64,000 nt of DNA from Parietaria judaica (taxonomy: Eukaryota; Streptophyta; Magnoliopsida; Rosales; Urticaceae), in contig OX940868.1 of NCBI GenBank assembly GCA_954871525.1, positions 25,229,056 through 25,293,055 of the forward strand, given 5' to 3'. The notes beneath the pieces are model-generated. The model saw only the letters and a program-made list of their open reading frames with translations, ran no database searches and was not told where the DNA came from. Both the position numbers and the translations under genes were made by a program. Positions within the stretch are counted from its first letter, which is position 1. Each line of letters opens with the position of its first letter. Shown here piece by piece: positions 36,955 through 46,011 of the stretch.

Positions 36955-37317
36955 TAAATGTATATCCAAGACCCAATTCATGCGAGAGTGCATTTTAACA
37001 TTGTAATATGAGACTCAAATAAATGCCCCCTTTACATATTGTAAACTTGGTCATTAGTGTCACATGTTCTTACACTGAGTATATCCAAATCATGCGAGAG
37101 TGCATTGTAACATTTGCCGATAGTGCTACTCCATTGTAACATTGTAATATGGGACTCAAATAAGTGCCCCATTTACATATTGTAAACTTGGCCATTAATG
37201 TCACCTGTTCTTACACTGAGTATATCCAAATCATGCGAGAGTTTCGTCAAAAAAAAAAAAAAATTATGCGAGAGTGCATTGTAACATTGGCCGATAGTGC
37301 TACTCCATTAAAAAAAA
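36955..37317 (+). repeat. Tandemly joined SINE segments
   Basis: One 3' fragment followed by two near-full bodies of the 33064-33246 SINE family joined head to tail. ATGCGAGAGTGCATTGTAAC or variants start near 36979, 37095 and 37267, and TAATATGRGACTCAAATAA starts near 37003 and 37146. The last copy is interrupted by TTTCGTC plus about 15 A and a repeated ATGCGAGAG, then ends in poly-A. Confidence 0.7.
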
Positions 37318-37870
37318 AAAACGTATACGTGTATGTAATCATGCCTATAAAATATATGTACGTAATTGAACTATTTAAAGCATGTTTTATTGTTTATTTT
37401 ATTTGTTTTGGGACTTTTATATACTTTCTATTCCTTTTTTTTAAGTAAATACACCCTATATATTTAAAACATAGCTAAAATAATTTGAACCTTCTATTAA
37501 TTGATAATATTGTAACTTTTTGGATGATATATGATGTATATTTTGTATAAAAAATTATACTTCTTGTATACAAAAGTAAAATTCTAAGTCTACGTATATG
37601 GGCAATTTTGGATTTTTGAAATTGAAATTGTGGGAGTTCTAAAAATGAAACGAAAGTATTCTTCGAGTAAATATTCTAGCTATTTTAAATATAGAATGTA
37701 CATAAAAATGATAAAAAATGATATGTATTTACTTATCGATACTCGTTTCTATACTTTTTACGAAATTATATCAATATACATGTTTGTCTTTGACATATCC
37801 GTAGATTAGACTTGCAGTTAATTTGGGTTATGGAAATTTTAAAATATTGCACGAAATCATAAACTCGCGG
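37318..37870. other. AT-rich intergenic DNA
   Basis: No gene or defined element. Confidence 0.4.
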
Positions 37871-37878
37871 AGTGAGAT

Positions 37879-38070
37879 TTTTTTTTTCTTTTTTACTGGA
37901 ATAGCACTATCGGTCAAGATTACATGTAATTATATTAAAATATAAATTCAGAAGATTACATATATACATAATTTTACGTGTTATTAAGATTGAATCCATG
38001 ATCTCTTAAAAAATTGTAGTATATTTATCATTGGGTCATAACAAGCTTGGTTGAGGTGAGAGTGTTTTAA
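37879..38070 (-). mobile_element. Diverged SINE copy, minus strand
   Basis: Read on the minus strand it has a box B-like GGATTCAATC, the phrase ACATGTAATCTTGACCGATAG and an A-rich tail, like the copies at 33380-33572 and 33064-33246. Confidence 0.5.
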
Positions 38071-38961
38071 ATTAAATTTTATCATATGAAATGAGATTCA
38101 TATGCCATTTGATTTAAATGAACTATTAAATTGGGAGAGGATAAGGATATGGGAAGTTAGTAAAGTTGACCAGTGAAGCTCCCAATCTCATCCAGATCTT
38201 TAGACCATTTAAAAATCATATTTTTTAAATTAATTAATTAATTAATTAGCCTGCAAAAAGAAATATTTATTAAAAATATAATTATGATATCAACTCTTGG
38301 ATCGACTAGGTAGAATTTATACGTAATGCATAAGGTGGTTTTGGCCAAGTTGGTTAGGAAATTTCTTAGCTTTTGGAAATATCAGTCCAAACAATAATTA
38401 AATTTCGTATTTACACTTTATTTCTTGATGTAGGGTCACAGATATATTGGACGACAAAATATAATGTATAATGGGAGTATATAAGCATTAAATAATATAT
38501 ATAATACCTTAGAATAAATTAGTGGCGTTTATGTGTTCGTACATTTCATGCCTTCGGAATATTACATGGGGTCTCAAATCTGATCTCTCGTCACTCCCAA
38601 AGGGTATTGAGAATTCAGTAGCATGTATGATTATTATTTGGATTTTTTTGGCTGAGAACAATGTTAGAGCTCTTGATGAGATTATATTTTTCCAGATATC
38701 TGTGAGAGAGAAAGAAATCTCAATTTTATACTCAATGCGTTGTTATATTTTCACTCTTATTATTTTTAGCGACGATGGTATCTGAGGTCTTAAAACAATA
38801 TTGAAGATCAATTTCGTCCACATATACATCTAAGATCAAACTCTAAAGATATAATTAATCAACACATTTATTAAATTAGAGTCATACACATGTATCTCTA
38901 CCCCATTAATTTTTCGTGGAGGAATCGGACCTCGACCCAGTTTTGTGGGTTTTGGGTAATA
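38071..38961. other. AT-rich intergenic DNA
   Basis: No gene is recognised. A frame at 38522-38785 has no domain or splice context. Confidence 0.4.
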
Positions 38962-38966
38962 TGACC

Positions 38967-40674
38967 TGTTGATGCCGTTTTTTGGATCAAACACTGTTGA
39001 GGCCCAAGTTGTGGATTTGGGCCTGGCCCAATGTCGTTTTGCTGACGTGGCGGGCTTTTGTGGACTTCTGCGTGGGCCTTGGTTGGCCTTTGTTACGGGG
39101 ATGACAGATTTGCTGTTTGTAGTGGCTTTTTGCTGTCAATGATAGTCCTCTCTGACCCCGTTGACTTTGGGATGATTGTCGTTCCGACGTCAGAGTGAGT
39201 TTTTAATTGGCCGATTCGGGGACTCTGAGTGGGTGTCTCTGGACTTTTCTTGGATCGAAGGTCTCGTGGCCGTTCAGGGTCCGAGGCGATCGGGGTGGCT
39301 CGCTACCTGTTACCGCTGAATCTGGAGATGGCCAGGCCGGGTTTTACACAGGACCTGTTACCGCATAGCCTGGAATTGACCAGGCTGGGTTTTGTAAAGG
39401 ACCTGTTACCGCTCAGCCTGGGGATGTCCAGACCGGGTTTTGTACAGGTTCGGAGCCTACGCGGATCGGGGGTACCAGTGAACGGGGGAGTGCATTCGTC
39501 CAATATGTAGGTCCAGAGATCCCCCTCAGGGTGATCCCTCGGTCGTCCGGATCTTAGAGGGAATTTTCTCAGACCTGACCCTACGACCTGAATAGTGGGC
39601 CTCTGTCACTTGTCCCCAGACTATCCCAACAGCCGTATGATAGGCTGGAGATAGGCTGGGCACAATGTGGAACGAGGCCTATCAGGCGGGTCGGGGCCTT
39701 ATGAAAATTCCTCCAGGGCTTCCGCTTTTATAAACTATCTCACTTCTCTGAGCCTGAAACAGGTAACACCCGTGGTCAGGGGAAACAGGGGGGGTTACCC
39801 CCTGATTCACCTCCGACGCTCAACATTAGTATAATATTTGAGGGGAGGCGAGTATATCGGGGGTAGAGAGAGAGAGAACTCGAGTCGAGAAGGTTCGAAT
39901 GAGTTACCGTTTCAACTTAACTGAGCTTCTATTTATAGTAGGGTCCAGGGGCCCGATCGCAGTAAAATATTGTCCAGGGGGGGTCCCGGACAGTTTTATA
40001 ATTGCATTTCGGTCCCTGGAAAAAATGGTCCGATCCCGGCCGTCCGCGCGAGATCGGACGGCCTGCGAGCCCCCGAGGGGGGCCTGCTTTGTGCGAGATC
40101 AAAGGGCAGGGTTAATCCCTGCCCTACACGTGGCCGCGGGGGCCCGCCCCAGCAAGTGGGCAGGCGCTGCTTCCCGCGCGCCTTCATCAGGCCCATCGGG
40201 GCCCTTCGTGCATTGGCACGGGGACCGAGGCCCGCACAGCGGGCGAGATCACGCCATTTGGCGTGATCGTGAGTGTGTGCCCCCAAGTGGGGGGCTGAGT
40301 GAGACACCGAGTGGGGCCCGCGGGCTGGTGGCGGCGCAGGGTGCCGCCACGTGTCGTGGCCCTGACAGCCGCCGCCCCTGTGGGTCCCGCGGGTGTTTCC
40401 TCGGCCGTTTTTTGCTTCCGAGCGCGTCCCGTGTCCGTTTTTCCCAAATTTTATGTCGTTTTTGGGGTTTTTCATATTTTTACGAACACCGGGACACTTT
40501 GTTTTTCGAAAACGGGCCTCCGGAGGGAGTTTTGGGTTTTGAAATTGATTTAATTAATTCATAATCTTAATTAAAAGATTATTCGAAATAACTAATTAAT
40601 AAACGGAATTTATTGAGATAATTTCCGTTTAATTAATTTGTTTATAAAAATCAATCCCGTTTTTACCTGTAACA
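38967..40674 (-). repeat. 3' LTR of the Tat element
   Basis: 1708 bp. Contains three 48-bp tandem units at 39306-39450 (each beginning CCTGTTACCGC) and a perfect 10-bp stem hairpin at 40247-40268 (GATCACGCCA/TGGCGTGATC). A minus-strand TATA box lies at 39929-39937. Confidence 0.96.
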
Positions 40675-40690
40675 TTAACCCCCCAGTTTT
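40675..40690 (-). other. Polypurine tract next to the 3' LTR
   Basis: On the minus strand AAAACTGGGGGGTTAA abuts the 3' LTR, the usual primer site for plus-strand DNA. Confidence 0.9.
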
Positions 40691-40726
40691 ACGGAAGTTC
40701 GTGACTTCCGTGAAACTTCTATAAAT
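40691..40726 (+). promoter_or_regulatory. Probable promoter of the antisense gene
   Basis: A perfect 8-bp inverted repeat (ACGGAAGT..ACTTCCGT, 40691-40711, 5-base loop) is followed nine bases later by TATAAAT (40720-40726). The antisense gene's first ATG is 260 bases downstream. Promoter activity is inference from position and motif. Confidence 0.55.
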
Positions 40727-40985
40727 TCGAGGTGGGCCCTTTCATTTTCTCATTTCCGAGGCGAGACGAGATCTGCGGTTTTACTCGAAGTAAGTCTTTC
40801 GGACCTGAGTAACTTTTTGTTTTGTTACCCTTTTCACGCACCGTTTTTTCCGGAGTGTTGCGCTTTTAGTGGTCTTTGTCGCAGCTCGGTTTTTATAACA
40901 TGCCTTTCGGACCGATTTTTGTAAAAATCGGGTGGAAGTCGAGTTGGTTCGAGAAAAACCAGCCCCGAGCTTCTCTCTGACTTCG

Positions 40986-43900
40986 ATGAAGAGCCAGACC
41001 GACGCCACAGCCGCCCAGCCAGCGCCCACCGTCGCCGGCGAAGACCCTCGTCGGGGTCGTCCGAGTCCGGCGAGGCTAGTGGAGGAGGAGGGCAGCGGTG
41101 GCTGCGAGGAGGAGCAGGGAGCCGCGGGCTCGCCTGTGCGGGCGATTGGCGAGGTCGGCCAAGCCCTAGGCGGCGCCGCGCGGCTCGCCGTCGACGGAGG
41201 AGGGTCCCGTGAGGTCCGGGAGGCCGCTGCGAGTCCGTCGGTGTCGGCGGCACTCGGTGGCGAGGTCGGTGAAGTGCGGGCAGAGTTGCACCGCCCGCGG
41301 GTCCTAGGCGAGGTCGGGCTCGCCCTCGCCGGCGCGGGGGAGCCCGCCGCTGCCGGAGGCGGTCCGCACAGGGCCCGGAGGGTCCGGGCGACCTCGTCTG
41401 CACGGTCGCCTGAGGTCGAGGCGGCCGGTAGCGGTCGGGCTGGGCCGAGCTCCTCGCGCGGGTCGCGCGAGTCCGAGCTCGCCTTTGTCGGAGAGGATCT
41501 CGCCGCCGCGGCTGGCGCGAGATCCTCCCAGGGCCGAGGGGTTTCGGCGGCCCTTTCTGCGGGTTCGCCGTCCACGTGCGCCGTCGGGAGAAGTCGGGCA
41601 GCGTCGGTCCCCTCGCGGGCCTCCGACGGGGCTGGCGATGGCATGGCAGGGCCTCCCCTCGCCAGGGTCAGCTCTGTTGCGATTTGGGAGGCCTGGGTGA
41701 TCCGGTCGAGAGCGGCGAGGAGTCGCTCCGAGGCCGGAGGTGGCGAGTGGGCCCGGGGTGGCCCGGGCGAGTTCGGCGAGGACGAGGCCGCCCGTGCTGG
41801 GGCCCGGCGGTCCTCTCCCGCCGATGCCTGCCTCCCCGAGGTCCGGGGAGGTGGCGTTGCTGGGTCCGTGGTGGGGCCACCCTCCGGGAGGGTGGCCGGT
41901 GGTCGTGGTGCCGAGGTTCCCTCTTCGGGAGCCATCGGTCCCGCCGGGTTCCCCGTGGGCCCAAACTTTTTCAGTTTGGGTTCCGGGCGGGTTTCTGTCA
42001 GTGAGGGTGCGTTGATTTTGTTCCCTCCTTTTTCAGGTGGGGTTCGCGCCCTAATTCTCGGTCCGGGTGCAGAATTCGAAATTTCTGCTCCGGAAATATC
42101 CCGGGACTTTTCAGCTTCCGGGTGGGCCCGACCCTCGGTGCCAGCCTCTTCGGCTGGCGTTGGCGGGCCATCTTCTTCCCCTCTCGGCGGGGTTCCGAGA
42201 GGGCTTTCTTCATTGTTGCCTCCGGCGGGGGAGCCGGAGACCCGTTTGACTGTTGCAGGTACCCGCCCTATGGCCATTGGCGCGAGCGGATCGCGTCATA
42301 GAGCCGTCATAGCAGGCGGGTCATGTCCGATTTTTCATCGGAATGCAGGGAGGCGGGTCGATCCTGAGCAGGAGGCTCCTACTCGGTTTTGGTTTGATCC
42401 GCCCTTGGATTGCTCGGATATCGATGTCCCGAGCGTTGTTTCCCCCGATGATCTGGAGGAGTTCTATCGGGATGAGGAGCTGGTCCCCGTCGAGGGTGTC
42501 TGCGCGCCGTCGGAGGGCTCATTGTCCAGCTGTCCTCCTGACGGGATGGTGGCGGTGCCTCTGGAGAGCATTCGCCTTGGGTTTACTCTCCCAATCCCTC
42601 CATTGCTGGAGGAGATTTTGGTCCGCACCGGCTTGCATCCGATCCAGCTCGGCCCGGATGCTTGCCGGTTTATCGCCGGGTGTTACTCGATGTGGCGGGA
42701 GGAACGTGGTCGCGCCCTTTCGGCTGACCAACTTTTTCAGTTCTTCATGCTCCGCCTCTATTGGGGTACGCGGGGTCTCGAAAACTGGTGTGTCCTGGAT
42801 TCTGATCAGGGCGTCGGCGTAGCTGGCCTTCATCAGTATTCGGCCCCCGATTGGCATAGTCGCTGGGTGTGGGTCCCGTGTGGTCTTTTGGGGTCCGTTC
42901 CCCGGCGGCTAGTTCCGCCTCCGCCTCGTTCCCGCCCAATTTCGGGAGTTTTGACTTCGGCAGCCTTTTTATGTCAAGGTTGTTAACTCCTGGATATTTC
43001 GCTCCATTTCTGGAGCGGTCGGCGTGGGTTTCATCGGGGTGGCTTCCGGCCGATCGTCTGTTGGTACCGCGCTGGGCTTATTTGGAGGGGTCCCAGTCTT
43101 TTCACGGTTTCTTTTTCACTTTGCTGGTCTGCCTTGTAACTTGATTTGTCTTGCTTCTAACTCTGTTTTTGCTTTTTGCAGGTATGGCTGGAGAAGACAA
43201 CACTGGCGATTCCGGGAGGACCGTCTCTGGGGTGTTGGTGCGCCGAACCCGTCGACCGGCGCGGGCCACCGGAGATGATGAGGAGCGTCGCCGGGTGAGG
43301 ACCCATTCTCGGGGGAAGGCCCCGAGTTCTGCTGCGGGTGCGTCGTCGTCGCACGCGGCGGCTCACGAGCCCTCAATTTTCGACTACGCTCCTCCGTTCG
43401 GGGAGCTTGGCGTGGCCGGACAGACCCTGCCTCCGGTATTTTCTGCTTCTCTGTACGACTTGTTCAGTCGCTCTTGTCTTTTCGCTTTGACTCATTCTTT
43501 TTGTCTTTTTGCAGGTACCCTCGGTGTTTCCTCCTAGCGGTACCGAGTTCCCGGTTCCGCCTCGCGATCTCCGGGTGGACGCCGTCTATATGCAGGAGAT
43601 TTCTTCTCTTCGCGCCCGTAATGCCTCCCTGGAACGCGAGAACCAGGAGTATCGGTCTCGGGCCGAGATCTCACAGGGCGGGATGACAACCGCCCTCCGT
43701 CTGCTTCATGAGGCCCAGGAGACTCGGGAGCGATTGGCGGGTCAGCTGGCTCGCGGCTCCGTGGAGTACCACCGGACGGCTTCCGCGCTTATCTCAACGC
43801 GGAGCCGTATTGCAGCGCTGGAGGCCGATCTCCGGGATACGCGGAGCAGCCTGTCGGAGGTCGCGGATACCCGCTTCTGGGAGGGCTTCGTCTCCGTCTT

Positions 43901-44162
43901 CATCTCCTTGGCGATGTCTAACCAAGGAGTCCCGCTTTCTGTTGCCTTCCTGACGGAGCAGTATCAGCTCCCAGATCATGTTAGGGCGACGCTGGAGCCC
44001 TATGTGGCGGCGATCCCGGCCCCTCCTCCAGCGGTCCATCCCGATCCTCTGGCAGCGCTGGCAGGGTTCGGCGATCCCGCCGCCGGCTACATCGGTGCGT
44101 ATGATGCTACTGGTAGCAGCACGGGCGAGTTCCCGCACTTCGGGGGCCACAGAGTAGAGTAG
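40986..44162 (+). CDS. Antisense spliced gene of the Tat element, Transposase_28-like
   Basis: Encoded opposite to gag-pol. Model: exon 1 40986-42978, exon 2 43182-43435, exon 3 43515-44162, joined at CAAG/gttgtt, gcag/GT, CCG/gtattt and gcag/GTA; phases match and the total is 2895 nt, 964 aa, without a stop. Residues 1-450 are Ala/Gly/Arg-rich and low complexity. At about 510-610 lies a region with ESIRLGFTLPIPPLLEEIL and FQFFMLRLYW, resembling the plant 'putative gypsy type transposon' domain (Pfam Transposase_28). At about 770-860 is a coiled coil (ISSLRARNASLERENQEY). Antisense extra ORFs, such as gene 23 of maize-type Grande, are known in the Tat group; their function is unknown. An alternative fourth exon after the acceptor at 44393 is possible. 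Domain call is from memory of the family pattern. Confidence 0.75.
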
Positions 44163-44548
44163 CGCTATTTTTTTTGTATATTTTTTTTTTTTGGAGCTTT
44201 GTAGTCTTCATCGCCTGTGGTGGGGTTTTGACTGACGCCTTCTGGGCACGGCTTTGTATATATTTGACTTTAGTTGCCATTTTGTATATCACGTCTCTTC
44301 GTGCCTCGATTGAGGTTGCGTCGGCTTTATTTCGCTGTTTCGTGTTGGTTTCCGCTTTTCTCGATTTTACCCCTTCTTTCTTTTGCTGCAGGTATCTATT
44401 ATCCCAGGCGGTTCGGCTCAGCTTCCGGTTCTTACACCGGTGGTGGTTTCGATGTATCTGACGTACTTCGCGCCTTTCGAGATAGATCGCCAACCCCCCG
44501 AGCTTTGTTGGGCTTTCTTCGGGGTGATCTTTATCCGGCTTCGTTTTT

Positions 44549-45585
44549 AGATGCCTGAGCAGGTGGGGTTGGAGTCCCGGTCTGGTCGGGGCTTCGTACC
44601 GTGAGGACGCCTGCGAGGCGTTTGGTTTCTCCGAAGTCGGCGCTTTATGAGGCGGCTTACTGTCTCGGGTGCCGAGGTTGGCCCCTGGGAGGGCGGCTTA
44701 CAGTTTCGGACTTAGCGCCTGAGCATGCCGGATCGAGGTCCGGGCCGTGCTAGGACTTGTGCCGGGAGGACGCTTGTGAGGCGTTTGGCTTCCCGAAGTT
44801 GGCGCCTGGGAGGGCGGCTTACTGTCTCGGGTGCCGAGGTTGGCGCTTGGGAGGGCGGCTTACAGTTTCGGACTTAGCGCCTGAGCAGGCCGGATCGAGG
44901 TCCGGGCCGTGCTAGGACTTGTGCCGGGAGGACGCTTGTGAGGCGTTTGGCTTCCCGAAGTTGGCGCCTGGGAGGGCGGCTTACTGTCTCGGGTGCCGAG
45001 GTTGGCGCCTGGGAGGGCGGCTTACAGTTTCGGACTTAGCGCCTGAGCAGGCCGGATCGAGGTCCGGGCCGTGCTAGGACTTGTGCCGGGAGGACGCTTG
45101 TGAGGCGTTTGGCTTCCCGAAGTTGGCGCCTGGGAGGGCGGCTTACTGTCTCGGGTGCCGAGGTTGGCGCTTGGGAGGGCGGCTTACAGTTTCGGACTTA
45201 GCGCCTGAGCAGGCCGGATCAAGGTCCGGGCCGTGCTAGGACTTATGCCGGGAGGACGCTTGTGAGGCGTTTGGCTTCCCGAAGTCGGCGCCTGGGAGGG
45301 CGGCTTACTGTCTCGGGTGCCGAGGTCGGCGCCTGGGAGGGCGGCTTACAGTTTCGGACTTAGGTGCCTGAACAAGCGGGACCGAGGTCCGGGCTTTGTT
45401 TAGGGCCTTTGTTGCCGGGAGGACGCTTGTGAGGCGTTTGGCTTCCCGAAGTTGGCGCCTGGGAGGGCGGCTTACTGTCTCGGGTGCCGAGGTCAGCGCC
45501 TGGGAGGGCGGCTTACAGTTTCGGACTTAGGTGCCTGAACAAGCGGGACCGAGGTCCGGGCTTTGTTTAGGGCCTTTGTTTTTTT
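44549..45585. repeat. 162-bp tandem array in the Tat element
   Basis: CTTAGCGCCTGAGC or variant starts at 44711, 44873, 45035, 45197 and 45359, exactly 162 apart; the next is at 45526 (167), and one diverged unit precedes 44711. Each unit itself contains two copies of GGGAGGGCGGCTTAC about 56 bases apart. It lies between pol and the antisense gene, where Tat/Ogre elements often carry arrays that can seed satellites. Confidence 0.93.
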
Positions 45586-45617
45586 TTTTTTTTATATATG
45601 TCTCTTCGCCTATCCCG

Positions 45618-45634
45618 TTAACCCCCCAGTTTTT
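45618..45634 (-). other. Second, internal polypurine tract
   Basis: On the minus strand AAAAACTGGGGGGTTAA, matching the terminal PPT at 16 consecutive bases, lies about 0.4 kb after the end of pol and 4.9 kb before the 3' LTR. Confidence 0.7.
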
Positions 45635-46011
45635 GAGTAATCTGTTAGGGTTGGGAAAAAACTATACAAGTAGAGACATATGCGATAGCCGAAACGACAA
45701 TTTTCTATTGATTTGGCACTTCTTGTGGTGCCTTCTTTTACATAGACTGGTACATCAGAGCTATTTCCAGACCGGTTTGGGGTTTTCTGAGGCGAAGACG
45801 ATGGTGTCGAGCATGTTCCCTGCGAGCTTTTCTGCTTGTGCTGGAGCCTTTTGTTTTTGTTTCTTCTTAGCCTCAACCTGGATCGGAACATCCCAGGGAA
45901 GATTTTTCCCTAGGCTGGTCGGGCTCCAGGTCGTTGCTTAGTCTGTTTGGCTCCGTACTTCGCAGGTATCTCGCTCTGGGTGTATGACTCGTTCTTCGTC
46001 TCGCGCCGGCT

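Noticed and set aside
40781..42277. 498-codon minus-strand frame opposite the antisense gene
   Set aside because: Very GC-rich sequence keeps several frames open; the plus-strand frame has splice-compatible partners and recognisable domains, this one has none.
44549..45585. Possible CRISPR-like array
   Set aside because: Units are direct end-to-end repeats without unique spacers, in a plant retroelement.
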